Source: JBGSMF01 sp964651475
GTDB lineage: Bacteria > Chloroflexota > Anaerolineae > Fen-1058
DNA length: 64,000 nt
NCBI GenBank assembly: GCA_964651475.1
Contig: CAZYXV010000007.1
Location: forward strand, 1 to 64,000
Direction of reading: 5' to 3'
Part shown: positions 25,601 to 32,721 of the stretch, one piece after another
How the letters are laid out: each line of letters opens with the position of its first letter
Position numbering within the stretch: the first letter of the stretch is position 1
Program-made: the position numbers and the translations under genes
The notes under the pieces: generated by a model
Told to the model about the DNA's origin: nothing
The model's input: only the letters and a program-made list of their open reading frames with translations
Database searches by the model: none

Positions 25601-27630
25601 TGCGTGAACCAACTAACGTTGAGGGTCGTGGTGACGAGGTCATTGTCTACATCCAACACGCCGTCAATGTTACCCACCTGCACCACATTGGCATAGCCGT
25701 TATCCACCACACCATATACCCAATCGCCAGGCAGAATATCGGGCTGAGGACCTGACCAACCCTGCCAGTTGGTGGAAAAGCCGGTTTGACCGCCCCACCA
25801 CGGCACCTCGCCCGTTTGCAACTCAGCCATGCCTTTGGGTGTGATGCCATCGCTTTCGGTGACCGTAATCCAGATGGTGTGCCCGGCTTCGTAATTGCCC
25901 TCTATCCAGTCGTGGCCATAATTGACGTTCATCAGCAGTTGCAAGGGCAACGCAATGTTGATCACCGTATCGCTATCTGGCTCAATATAGCGCACGGCCA
26001 CCGTCTCCCACGGCTGAATATTCCAGATGCCATCAAAGTCACATTGAAAGCCGCCGCCATCGGCATCCACGCCCGTCACCACCACCGGCGGCGGGCCACT
26101 ATCTACCCACACCTCGCAGCGTACGGTCACCGTGGTGAACCAGGGAGCATTAACCGTGCCAGAAACCAGCTCGGTGTCTGCGTCAAATACGCCATCAATC
26201 GTTCCCACCGGGTTGATCACCGTCGTTTCGCCGGCCGCCGAAGCGCTAACAATATCTCCCGGCTGGATATCGGGCTGTTCTGGATCCCAGCCCGCTTCCC
26301 ACGAGCCGAAATACCCTTGAAAGTTTGACTGCCCGCTGACAGTGGCCTTGATTCCTCCTGCGCCATTCGCTACCGTGATAACAATTGAAGCACCGGGGGC
26401 AGTTGTGGCATATACCCAATCGTGAGCATAGTTGACGTCAATCAGCATATTGGGTGAGCCGGGGCGCAGCACTGGGTTGCTATAGGGTGTGGTCCAGTTG
26501 ATGCCGTCTGTAGATTCGGCGTAGCCAATGCCAATGTTTTCACCTGTTCCACTGCGGAACCACATTTTGTAGGTAGAGCCTTCTAGCAGAATGGTCTGGC
26601 CTCCAACCCCCGATCCATCCCAGCCAGTGGTTAGCACAGGGTTGCTGATGGATTTCGTCCAACTGATACCATCTGACGAGGTAGCCAGGCCAATTTGCCC
26701 GTTGCTGTCATACCACAAATAATACGCGCCGCCATTCTTGACGGCATAGGGCCACACAATTGCACCCGCGTCCCAAGTACCAGAGATGCCCGGCGTCAAC
26801 ACCGGGTTGCTGCCATACTTGGTCCAATCTATGCCGTTGGTCGAGGTGGCATAACCAATGCTGCAAATGGAATAATCACCGTTGCAGCCGTGGAACCACA
26901 TTTTGTAAACGCCGCCATCTAGTATGACGGTTGGGCCATCAGATTCCATTTCGTCCCAATCGCCAACACCGCCAGCTTGCAAGACCGGATTGCCGGGGTA
27001 AATAGTCCAATCCAGGCCGTCGGTCGAGGTGGCATAGCCGGTCTGCCAGGGACCATCGCCATCTGGGCCGCCGGAATACCACATCTTGTAAAGGCTGCCA
27101 TCTTGCATAATGGCTAATTGACCGCGGTAGCCACTGTCCCATTCACCAGGGTTGCCCACACCAATGAGTGGATTGTTGGGATGCTTGGTCCAGGCAATGC
27201 CATCGCCGGATTCGGCCAGGCCAATGCCCCGGCCCAGAAAAGAGTTCTGTCCATCATACCACATGCGGTATTGGCTCGAATCTGAAATGACGCGAGGAAA
27301 GTGGATACGGGTGCCATCCCAATCACCCACCGCCTCCGGAGCCGCAGGGGCAGCAACGGGCCAGGGTCTAACTTGCCGGTCTGCCACATCTAGCTTGGGC
27401 GGTTGATTTATCCAGGGTGGAATCGCACGCTGAGGCGGCGGGGGTGAGTCTTTAACCGCCGGCGGGCTGGGCCGCGCCGCCTCTGGCTCGTCAACTGCAA
27501 TCTCACTCAAAGAATCAACAGGGACGCTGGCTGGCGCACCCCTGGCGCTGGCTGCAGAAGCCAGCGCGCCCATCAACACTGCAACAGCTAAAACAGGGAC
27601 AAGCGCAAAAGCAAACCTTGAGCGTTTCAT
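19675..27630 (-). CDS. Giant secreted DUF11/PKD repeat protein with N-terminal five-bladed propeller
   Basis: 2651 residues with a signal peptide (about 1-29) and GAAAGGAGAG upstream of ATG 27630. A GH43/GH32-like five-bladed propeller (about 85-385) has repeated MWYDG, MWYSGG, MWFHG and YATSTDGLDWT strands. Next comes an unnamed module that recurs at about 395, 560 and 1390 (each opening with a V-x-Y-x-HDWV-type strand and ending in a QPG/W/EPDGD segment). Many DUF11-type repeats follow (VTDTLP...TNTA pattern). Three PKD domains (YTFGDG-like WTFGDG, FSFDGG) precede the C-terminal RIYLPMVLRNSS. Catalytic acids of glycosidases were not assigned, so the propeller may only bind carbohydrate. The protein is probably an extracellular fibre or surface layer component. 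Expression appears high: perfect promoter upstream and strong terminator downstream. Confidence 0.85.
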   Translation of the reverse strand: MKRSRFAFALVPVLAVAVLMGALASAASARGAPASVPVDSLSEIAVDEPEAARPSPPAVKDSPPPPQRAIPPWINQPPKLDVADRQVRPWPVAAPAAPEAVGDWDGTRIHFPRVISDSSQYRMWYDGQNSFLGRGIGLAESGDGIAWTKHPNNPLIGVGNPGEWDSGYRGQLAIMQDGSLYKMWYSGGPDGDGPWQTGYATSTDGLDWTIYPGNPVLQAGGVGDWDEMESDGPTVILDGGVYKMWFHGCNGDYSICSIGYATSTNGIDWTKYGSNPVLTPGISGTWDAGAIVWPYAVKNGGAYYLWYDSNGQIGLATSSDGISWTKSISNPVLTTGWDGSGVGGQTILLEGSTYKMWFRSGTGENIGIGYAESTDGINWTTPYSNPVLRPGSPNMLIDVNYAHDWVYATTAPGASIVITVANGAGGIKATVSGQSNFQGYFGSWEAGWDPEQPDIQPGDIVSASAAGETTVINPVGTIDGVFDADTELVSGTVNAPWFTTVTVRCEVWVDSGPPPVVVTGVDADGGGFQCDFDGIWNIQPWETVAVRYIEPDSDTVINIALPLQLLMNVNYGHDWIEGNYEAGHTIWITVTESDGITPKGMAELQTGEVPWWGGQTGFSTNWQGWSGPQPDILPGDWVYGVVDNGYANVVQVGNIDGVLDVDNDLVTTTLNVSWFTQTLNVNCNVENGPGEGFTLDPNGGIHVTDFFTLGWDLQPGQNVWLWYQEPDGDQVGNVLRFPAPEVGVWKWTPSGHARPGGVYVYGVSYANNGDGVAADTIIVDTLPMSTTWAGDTSGVAPTIGPTGVITWYLGDLPPGADEAFMVTLQVGNDVPTGSGVIGSNCAYIATTAVGDDNPGNDSQCTGSVDVWESDVDVAVGKNPNPGDPAPGQEFEYRIHLCSERGAAYGPVWLTDTLPLFTTFVSWRPDNWEEAFWTEVVTTGGQLVLYAPGLPGDWCQSLYLRLLLDPAAPLGAVLQNTVVITTPGDVDPNDNVRVNSAAYVSGPRYDLRLDKSVHRSVPIPDGWINYFIWYGNEGNMAAHVWITDTIPAGLSYQYAHWGGGQPGQNEPLPDPTIIGDQIIWDLGELPVNGSRWFHIQMNVSDALLPGDTITNCATLGIDGGESTPGNNISCYPVTLNEPGPNLRVSKQHEWRGGNNDQLYYQIRFENVGDQAIYNAWVTDTLPEFTTWDGWWNMDFDWNQLISQNLGSSVLAWQFSELNPGDSGRLQFNANLDDPNARPRWYTNTVEITTPPGDTVPDDNTYVDVAVNAEVERVELTIDPTGSNGGMWGQAAPGWVTLTTPYAQVTAWADPGCNGCWGVGNEIGPIDAGDTIVVEAGAGIMPVTIIIPDPFTAEADSSADQVWGQIEGWTNQQLQIHGGWPGGYQEVTTDASGYYTATYSDVPRGARGYVRYETEIDYAEVIFHRRFQAPDLLITVDYEHDWVNGNYEPGHTAWLTLTEGDGVTVKATAVLTTGPIPEWGGQSGFNTHGEDWTPNNPNIAPGDWVYGLLNSVSYTTTVHVGTINGVVDVDAETVSGTLDAPWLAPDLVTVRCEIHENNGPPGIEVYGVDPDGGSFFCNFAGQWDIQPGHNVAVNYTEPDGDWVQTHPANPAPHLRLQMGADGNPAEGNNFTFHVQYQNGGDLAAENVVITDTMWGMAYLTDTSGVASTGANPVVWELGTVQPGDWIQFDVFVNITAVESDTITNTVQIATSNPYDQGDPGEKESWWTGHVVANDTQFNIGKQAWTGDPAPGYDVIFTVNPCNNGSTASSQVFITDTLHPSLTLQYWWAESAGWIELSSSDHQLALSRPSISSWRCEQVYVRAHVDENAWPGLSIFNMAVVYAASDLSSGDDETWWWGSVNTPHTNLNLNKRWHWGQLVPGGEIRYWIDLNNTGNVPVADDIYVTDTLPLSTTYAHAWLHWRSQPSVPLVPVSSGPGYVVWNVGPLDNGYASNIEVALMVDAEALPGTILTNTAAVSPQPDEDSYDDNTSTWVETLYDHGPNLRVSKSGNWHDWGWDTRQIEYNVDVENVGDAPVDWVTITDTYPASMYMNSGVNMNYWRWWNWLDDPANHRLTVTLEALYPGERVGFNFTVFTDTNPIPDGLIFTNTAEVTLVPNDTNPGDNADEYVLTTGPNLWVKKNLAAGDPLPGEIITFSLTYGNDREGWQWWWNTQGSVWVTDTLPAGLEFITATRRSWGWAPYLPDVNDSVHLAWNTGNMPAGGEDAIYLTVRITDTATGLDIFTNWAEVASDQPISDTEPYYDDNSNYYDVAIALPYFEIGKDYASSLVAGMSLTYTITVTNVGNEMGTGIIVTDALPLEVGGSVASWDIASLAAYGGVTQVMTNVTLPCTAGAAFTNQWYRVATSDQGVTSDWGPALALATIAPTINTSLSHSPATTVAGGTIYFTATAGTNGTPLDYAWDWGAGPVSGGLTASHVYTQDGTYTVVFTATDACGYSDAAQTTVTVNPPTLVADFDQSATSVLVNSAVYFTDTSTTNGPAIVDWGWTFGDGGTSGAQNPSHTYTATGTYTVTLLVTDSLGYTDIYALANAVTVQPGCTPVTGLGFTYAPVPIIVQQAATFTATYTAGDPAPTFAWSFDGGAPESGQAVAHTFTTAGAHTVAVTATNACGSVAYSRSVSVESESHRIYLPMVLRNSS

Positions 27631-27699
27631 GGCATCTCTCCTTTCATATTACGAGATCAGAAAAACTCGCTTGAACCGCAGGTTTCATCCAGGGGACGG

Positions 27700-27804
27700 C
27701 TAAAGCCGTGTTACGACCTCACTTTCTAAGCTCTCGTCGTCCAGGTATTCACGCAGAATGGCAAGGTCATGACCGTAAAAAAGTATTGGCCGTGATGGGG
27801 GCAT
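27700..27804 (-). CDS. Possible 34-residue leader ORF
   Basis: ATG 27804 has AGAGGA about 6 nt upstream. The peptide starts MPPSRPILFYGHDL and ends SEVVTRL, acidic and without membrane character. It lies inside the roughly 285-nt leader between the consensus promoter at 27923-27951 and the giant gene. The frame is open further upstream, into the promoter, so a longer product is unlikely. It could be a regulatory leader peptide or chance. The rest of 27631-28008 shows no other gene. Confidence 0.25.
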   Translation of the reverse strand: MPPSRPILFYGHDLAILREYLDDESLESEVVTRL

Positions 27805-27922
27805 AAGGATTCCTCTGTAGTCTGGCAAAGGTTCGGGGTGTAGTGTGATACCGACGTATTCACAATAAACTTGCAATGGTGGGGTGAATGAGCAAAGCGT
27901 GTCAGCTCGCCACTGCACATTT

Positions 27923-27951
27923 ATTATACGACTGGGGGGGGCAGGTGTCAA
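27923..27951 (-). promoter_or_regulatory. Perfect consensus sigma-70 promoter for the 2651-aa surface protein
   Basis: On the minus strand TTGACA (27951-27946), a 17-nt spacer (with a run of eight C) and TATAAT (27928-27923) match the consensus exactly. Predicted start is near 27916, giving a 5' leader of about 285 nt before ATG 27630. Confidence 0.8.
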
Positions 27952-28008
27952 TAGCCCGCGTTGGATTACGCGTGCACGCTGGCGCGAATGTTTGTGGGTA
28001 GCGGCGAC

Positions 28009-28869
28009 CTACCCCCCCGTGCGGGGATCGAACGCGTCGCGCACGCCGTCGCCGAAAAAGTTGAACCCCAGCACCACCGTGAGGACGGCCAGGCCGGGAA
28101 AGGCCGTGAGCCACCACTGGTAGAATTTAAAGCGCCCCATCGAAATCATGGCGCCCCATTCGGGCGTGGGCGGCACCGCGCCCAGCCCGATAAAGCTCAG
28201 CGCGGCGATGGTGAGGATGGCGCTGCCGGCGTCCAACGACGCTTTGACAATGATCGGGCCAATGGCGTTGGGGAGAATGTGGCGGAACAAGATGCGCCAG
28301 CCCGGCACGCCAATCACCCGGGCAGCGGTCACGTACTCGTTGTTCTTGAGGCTGAGCACCTGGCCGCGCATCAGGCGGGCGTATTCGGGCCACCACACCA
28401 GGATCATGGCGATCACGGCGTTGCGCAGGCTCGGGCCCAGCGCCGAGGCGATGGCCAGGGCCAACACAATCGAGGGAAAGGCCAGGGTAATATCGGCCAG
28501 GCGCATGATGAGCAGGTCAAACACGCCGCCCGCGTAACCGGCCGTGGCGCCCACCGTGGCGCCCACGACCATGGCAAATAAAATCACCACCAGCCCCACC
28601 GGCAGCGAGATGCGCCCTCCGTGCACCACCCGGCTGAACACATCCCGACCCAACTCGTCCGTGCCAAAAAGATAGGTGAGCGAAGGGGGAGACAGGCGGT
28701 CGTCAATGCGCTGCGCCAGCGGGTCAAACGGGGCAATGAGCGGCGCGGCCAGCGCGACCACGATCCAGATTAAAATAATCGCCGCGCCGGCCATGGCCAT
28801 GCGGTTATAGAACAAAATGCGCGCGCTGCGCATCAGGGGAGATTCTGAAGCAAGCCGCCGACGTGGCAA
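28009..28869 (-). CDS. Oligopeptide/dipeptide ABC transporter permease (DppC/OppC family)
   Basis: 286 residues, the second permease of a peptide-type importer. The N-terminal TM helix (about 24-42) is followed by the typical extracytoplasmic FGTDELGRDVFSRVV loop and five further helices. The ATPase-contact (EAA) loop is EYVTAARVIGVPGWRILFRHILPN. A TTG start at 28869 is supported by GAGGAA 7 nt upstream and a gap of only 2 bp from the DppB-like gene; an internal ATG is at residue 13. It should pair with the DppB-like permease. No ATPase genes lie downstream in the window. Confidence 0.92.
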   Translation of the reverse strand: MPRRRLASESPLMRSARILFYNRMAMAGAAIILIWIVVALAAPLIAPFDPLAQRIDDRLSPPSLTYLFGTDELGRDVFSRVVHGGRISLPVGLVVILFAMVVGATVGATAGYAGGVFDLLIMRLADITLAFPSIVLALAIASALGPSLRNAVIAMILVWWPEYARLMRGQVLSLKNNEYVTAARVIGVPGWRILFRHILPNAIGPIIVKASLDAGSAILTIAALSFIGLGAVPPTPEWGAMISMGRFKFYQWWLTAFPGLAVLTVVLGFNFFGDGVRDAFDPRTGG

Positions 28870-28871
28870 AT

Positions 28872-29891
28872 TTATTCCTCTCGGATGCGAGGGTCAATGA
28901 CGCCGTACAAAACATCCACCAGCAAATTGACCAGAATGTAAATCACGGCGATGAGCAGCGTGGTGCCCATGACGGCCGGGTAATCCAGGTTCGCCGCCGC
29001 TTCCACAGCGTAACGCCCGATGCCCGGCCAGGCAAATATCGTTTCAGTCATGATCGCGCCCGTCATCAGGCCGGCAAAGGCCAGCCCCAACACGGTGAGG
29101 GTGGGGATAAAGGCATTGCGCAGCGCGTGGACGATCACCACCACCCGCTCGTGCAGCCCCTTGGCGCGCGCGGTGCGAATGTAATCCATGCGCATTACTT
29201 CGAGCAGCGACGAGCGCGTGATGCGAGAGACCAGCGCCAACGTGAACCACCCCAAAATAATCGAGGGCAAGATCAGGTGCTGCAGGGCGTTGACAAAAGC
29301 CGTCGTATTGCCGGCCGCCAGCGTATCCACCAGGTACAGGCCCGTGACGGGCGGCGGGGAGGTAATGCGATTATCAATGCGGCCGGGGCCGGGCAATATC
29401 TTGAGCGTGTAATAAAACACAAACAGCGCCATCAATCCCGACCAAAACGGCGGCATAGACGCACCCACCAGCGAAATGAAACGGGTGAAATGGTCCACCC
29501 AACTGCCCGCCTTGAGAGCCGCCACGATCCCCAACGGCAACCCTACAACCAGGGCGAACAGCAGCGAAGCCACACCCAATTCCACCGTGGCCGGCAGGTA
29601 TTGCGTCAGGTCTTGAGATACCGGGCGCTTGGTCTTGAACGAGATGCCCAGGTCGCCCCGGGCCAAATTCCACAAATAATACAGGTATTGCTCGGGAAGG
29701 GATTTATCCAGGCCCCACTTTTCAATGGCCGCCTGGACAATATCCGGCTTGTCCAGCGCCTTTTCGCCCACAATCACCACCAGCGGATTGGCCGGCACCA
29801 TGTGAGAGACGATAAACGTGAGCAGCGTCACCCCGATGATCATTGGAATGACGAGCAGCAGGCGGCGTATGATGTGCGCGGAGAGTCCCAT
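28872..29891 (-). CDS. Oligopeptide/dipeptide ABC transporter permease (DppB/OppB family)
   Basis: 339 residues with six TM helices. The family N-terminus (RRLLLVIPMIIGVTLLTF) is followed by a periplasmic loop with KWGLDKSLPEQYLYYL and GDLGISF, both characteristic of DppB. The cytoplasmic EAA loop is DYIRTARAKGLHERVVVIVHALRN. It forms the heterodimeric channel with the next gene. A hairpin separates it from the binding-protein gene upstream. Confidence 0.93.
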   Translation of the reverse strand: MGLSAHIIRRLLLVIPMIIGVTLLTFIVSHMVPANPLVVIVGEKALDKPDIVQAAIEKWGLDKSLPEQYLYYLWNLARGDLGISFKTKRPVSQDLTQYLPATVELGVASLLFALVVGLPLGIVAALKAGSWVDHFTRFISLVGASMPPFWSGLMALFVFYYTLKILPGPGRIDNRITSPPPVTGLYLVDTLAAGNTTAFVNALQHLILPSIILGWFTLALVSRITRSSLLEVMRMDYIRTARAKGLHERVVVIVHALRNAFIPTLTVLGLAFAGLMTGAIMTETIFAWPGIGRYAVEAAANLDYPAVMGTTLLIAVIYILVNLLVDVLYGVIDPRIREE

Positions 29892-29911
29892 CCCGATCCA
29901 CCCAAAACAAT

Positions 29912-29942
29912 GACCTGGCAGGCCAACGCGACCTGCCAGGTC
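29912..29942 (-). terminator. Intercistronic hairpin between binding-protein and permease genes
   Basis: GACCTGGCAGG pairs with CCTGCCAGGTC (11-bp arms, 9-nt loop); TTGTTTT follows a few bases later on the minus strand. In importer operons such hairpins commonly let the binding-protein message accumulate over the permease message by partial termination or 3'-end protection. That role is inferred here. Confidence 0.65.
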
Positions 29943-29950
29943 TATAGAGT

Positions 29951-31603
29951 TTACTTGCTCAAGTCAAAGAAATTGACAAATTGCACCGGGTGATAGGCAA
30001 AGCCCTGGACCGACTTGTTCATCGCCGTGATTTGCTGGTTTTGATAAAGCATCGTAAAGGCCATGTCGTCCATCAGTACCTTTTGCAAATCCTTGATGGC
30101 CTGCTCGCGCTTGGTCTGGTCAAGCTCGGTGCCCACGATCTTGGCGTACTTTTCCGCTTCGGGGTTGTTATAGAGCATGCGCTTGGCAATGCCCCGGTCG
30201 GCATACGAAAAATAATCCGTCCACATGGTTGGATCCAGATAATCCGGCGTCCAGCCGCCAAACGCAAAAGCCAGCTTTTGAGCGCGCATTTCGCTCAGGT
30301 AAACGCTTTGCTCCATCGGATTGAGATTGACCGTGATGCCGACTTCGGCCAGGTCGCTCTTGATCTTGGCGGCAATGGTTTCGCGGGTGGGGTTCGAGCC
30401 ATAAGACAGGTCAACCGTAAAGCCATTTTCGTAGCCGACTTCTTTGAGGAGCGCCTTGGCCTTGTCCACATCGCGGCCCTGCGTCATCCTGGGATCCACC
30501 CCCAGAACACCCAGCGGGATGATACTGGGAGCGCGGCTGCCATAGCCGCGCAGCAGCGCCTTGATCAACCCTGCATAATCTATGCCCAGCGCAACGGCCT
30601 GCCGAACGCGCTTGTCAGACAACGGCTTGGATAGATCGGCGCTGGACGTCATGGCCAAATAGTTTTGGTTCAAGGTTTGGCCGATGACGACGTTCAGGTT
30701 AGTATCCGCCCTGGCTTGCTCCACCAGGTCGGGGTCCAGGCTGGCTAACAGGTCGGCGTCGCCGCGCTGAAGCATTTGCAAAGAGGTGGTGGGATCGGCG
30801 TTGTGCTTGATGATGACCTTGGCCAGCTTGGGCTTGCCGCGCCAATAGTTGGGATTCGCCTCCATAACGATCTCGGACTTGGGCGTCCAACTGGTTTGGA
30901 TAAATGGCCCGCTGCCGGCCGAGTTCTGATCGAGCCAGTCTTTGGCCTTGTCGGCCTTGTCGGCGTCGGCGGCGTCTGTTCCGCCGTGCTCCTTGACCAC
31001 CTTGCTATCCAAAATGCTCATGGCCGGCGCGGCGCAGATGCCCAGGAACGCCGGCGACGGATCAGTGAGCGTGACCTTGACCGTCGCCTCATCCACTACC
31101 TCTACGTCTTTGACGATGTCGGCGTAAAAGGATGGATTGCCCTTGATGTTCTTGAGGCGTATCCAGGAAAAACGAACGTCTTCCGCCGTCAGCGGGTTGC
31201 CGGAGGTAAACTTGACGCCGGGATGCAGGTGGAAGGTGTAAATCAGGCCATCGGGTGACACGTCCCAGCTATCGGCCAGGCGAGGCGAAACCTTGGTCAG
31301 GTCCTCGGCTCTGAACTCGACGAGGGTATCATAAGTGGAAGCGTGAATCATCAGATTGGTCGTCTCGTAGGCATAGTGTGGGTCGAGCGAGACGACGTCG
31401 TCCAGATTCATGACCATAACCAGCTCCGGCGGCGGCGCGGGAGTTTCCGTCGGCGGCGGTGTGGTCGGTTTGGGCAGGGTCGGCGGCGCCGTGGCGGGTG
31501 GCGCCGCAGTGGGCGACGTTGGGGCGCCGCCGCCGCACCCGGCCAACGTGAAACCGAGTACGGCAACGACAATCAAAGAAACAATCGTACGAGCGGGTTT
31601 CAT
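29951..31603 (-). CDS. ABC transporter substrate-binding lipoprotein, family 5 (peptide type)
   Basis: 550 residues. The signal peptide has lipobox LAGC, a P/T-rich linker follows (about 27-60), and then an SBP_bac_5 domain. Family hallmarks are YDTLVEF, LADSWDVSPDGLIYTFHLHPGVKFTSGNPLTAEDVRFSW near the start and VRQAVALGIDYAGL in the middle. The protein would be anchored outside the membrane and deliver peptides or similar solutes to the DppBC-like permeases 60 bp downstream. RBS AGGAGGAATAAA precedes ATG. Substrate unknown. Confidence 0.92.
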   Translation of the reverse strand: MKPARTIVSLIVVAVLGFTLAGCGGGAPTSPTAAPPATAPPTLPKPTTPPPTETPAPPPELVMVMNLDDVVSLDPHYAYETTNLMIHASTYDTLVEFRAEDLTKVSPRLADSWDVSPDGLIYTFHLHPGVKFTSGNPLTAEDVRFSWIRLKNIKGNPSFYADIVKDVEVVDEATVKVTLTDPSPAFLGICAAPAMSILDSKVVKEHGGTDAADADKADKAKDWLDQNSAGSGPFIQTSWTPKSEIVMEANPNYWRGKPKLAKVIIKHNADPTTSLQMLQRGDADLLASLDPDLVEQARADTNLNVVIGQTLNQNYLAMTSSADLSKPLSDKRVRQAVALGIDYAGLIKALLRGYGSRAPSIIPLGVLGVDPRMTQGRDVDKAKALLKEVGYENGFTVDLSYGSNPTRETIAAKIKSDLAEVGITVNLNPMEQSVYLSEMRAQKLAFAFGGWTPDYLDPTMWTDYFSYADRGIAKRMLYNNPEAEKYAKIVGTELDQTKREQAIKDLQKVLMDDMAFTMLYQNQQITAMNKSVQGFAYHPVQFVNFFDLSK

Positions 31604-31701
31604 TTTATTCCTCCTGGTGATTAAATGTGCCTGGCTAAGACCAGGCTAGGAATAGGGTCGCAGCGAACCAATGCGGATTATATAGTACGTTACCCGGCTT
31701 G

Positions 31702-32571
31702 TCAATCGCTATCCCAGCCCACCCTGGCGGGGTCGGCCTGGCCGCCCAGTTCTATGTACACGCTTTCCACATTCAGCCGGTGCGACCGCGCGTTCTCTTC
31801 CAGGCAGCGATAGCGCATATCCTGGCAATACCCGACCGTTTCTTCAACAGTCTGGCCCTCGTCAAGCGCCCGTGTGGCCCTTGCTCGCAGTTCGGCCAGG
31901 TAAGCCACATCGTCGGCCAGGCGGCGGCGAATTTCAGATGCGTCGGAGGTGGGGGAACCGTGACCTGGAATCAATACCAGCACATCCAGCGTTAAAAGCA
32001 TCGCCAGCGTCCGCTCGTAGGCGGCCAGGTTGTGACTGACAAAAGGAATTTCCAGGTCGCTGAGCATGTCCGCCGCCCACAGTGTTGCCGTATCTGGCTG
32101 GTATATCACTAATTGATCGGCGGCGTGACCCGGCGCGTGTATCAGGCGCAGAACAAGATTCCCCACATTCAGCGTCAAGGTTTCTTTAAATACCTCGTCA
32201 GGAGATGGAATCGTAAAAGGCCGCTGGCGCTCGACGCCGCAACTGGCCTCCAAATCGGCAATTTGCCGGCAGATGGCGGCGCCGTACTTGATCGCCTCGG
32301 GCGCGTAATTGGCCTGGGTAATCACCCGCACGCCGGGGAAATATTCCGGGCCAAGGATGTGATCCCAATGACTGTGGGTTAAAATAATCGCGCACGGGGC
32401 GCAGCGCTGTTCAGCGACGAAATGGACAATGGGTTGAATTTCTTGAGGGAAAATCCCGGGATCAATCAGGCACGCTTGCTCCCGGTCTAAAAAGACGCCG
32501 CTGTTTGTGGCGTACAGCCGGCTCTGCGCTATCCAAAGCTGCGACGTGAGTTGCGTCATGGATTGAGACAT
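31702..32571 (-). CDS. Metallo-beta-lactamase-fold hydrolase
   Basis: 289 residues. Metal ligands are visible: THSHWDH (about 65-71), HAPGHAADQ (His near 149), AADML (bridging Asp) and IPGHGSP (final His). This is the complete MBL-fold set for a binuclear zinc centre, glyoxalase II-like in layout. The C-terminal helices (about 220-275) look like the dimer or substrate-cap extension of MBL proteins. RBS GGAGA lies 6 nt before ATG 32571. It is divergent from the Fe-S dehydrogenase operon. Substrate unknown. Confidence 0.88.
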   Translation of the reverse strand: MSQSMTQLTSQLWIAQSRLYATNSGVFLDREQACLIDPGIFPQEIQPIVHFVAEQRCAPCAIILTHSHWDHILGPEYFPGVRVITQANYAPEAIKYGAAICRQIADLEASCGVERQRPFTIPSPDEVFKETLTLNVGNLVLRLIHAPGHAADQLVIYQPDTATLWAADMLSDLEIPFVSHNLAAYERTLAMLLTLDVLVLIPGHGSPTSDASEIRRRLADDVAYLAELRARATRALDEGQTVEETVGYCQDMRYRCLEENARSHRLNVESVYIELGGQADPARVGWDSD

Positions 32572-32721
32572 GAGATTCTCCAGTTAGCATCATAACACTA
32601 CTCTGCCTAAAAGGCAAGGGTTGATTGTCTGCGTTAAAGAATATGGTATCATGGAAAAAGGCTCACGTGTGGTCACGTCAGTCAATCCACCCAATTGGTT
32701 TTTAATGAGTGAGGAAAATAC

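Noticed and set aside
27726..27920. A 64-residue minus-strand ORF
   Set aside because: Starts at the -10 region of the consensus promoter, so it could not be transcribed from its start codon, and has no ribosome binding site.
28009..31603. A complete dipeptide importer operon
   Set aside because: Only the binding protein and two permeases are present; the next genes (27.6 kb and 31.7 kb) are unrelated. The ATPases must come from elsewhere in the genome.
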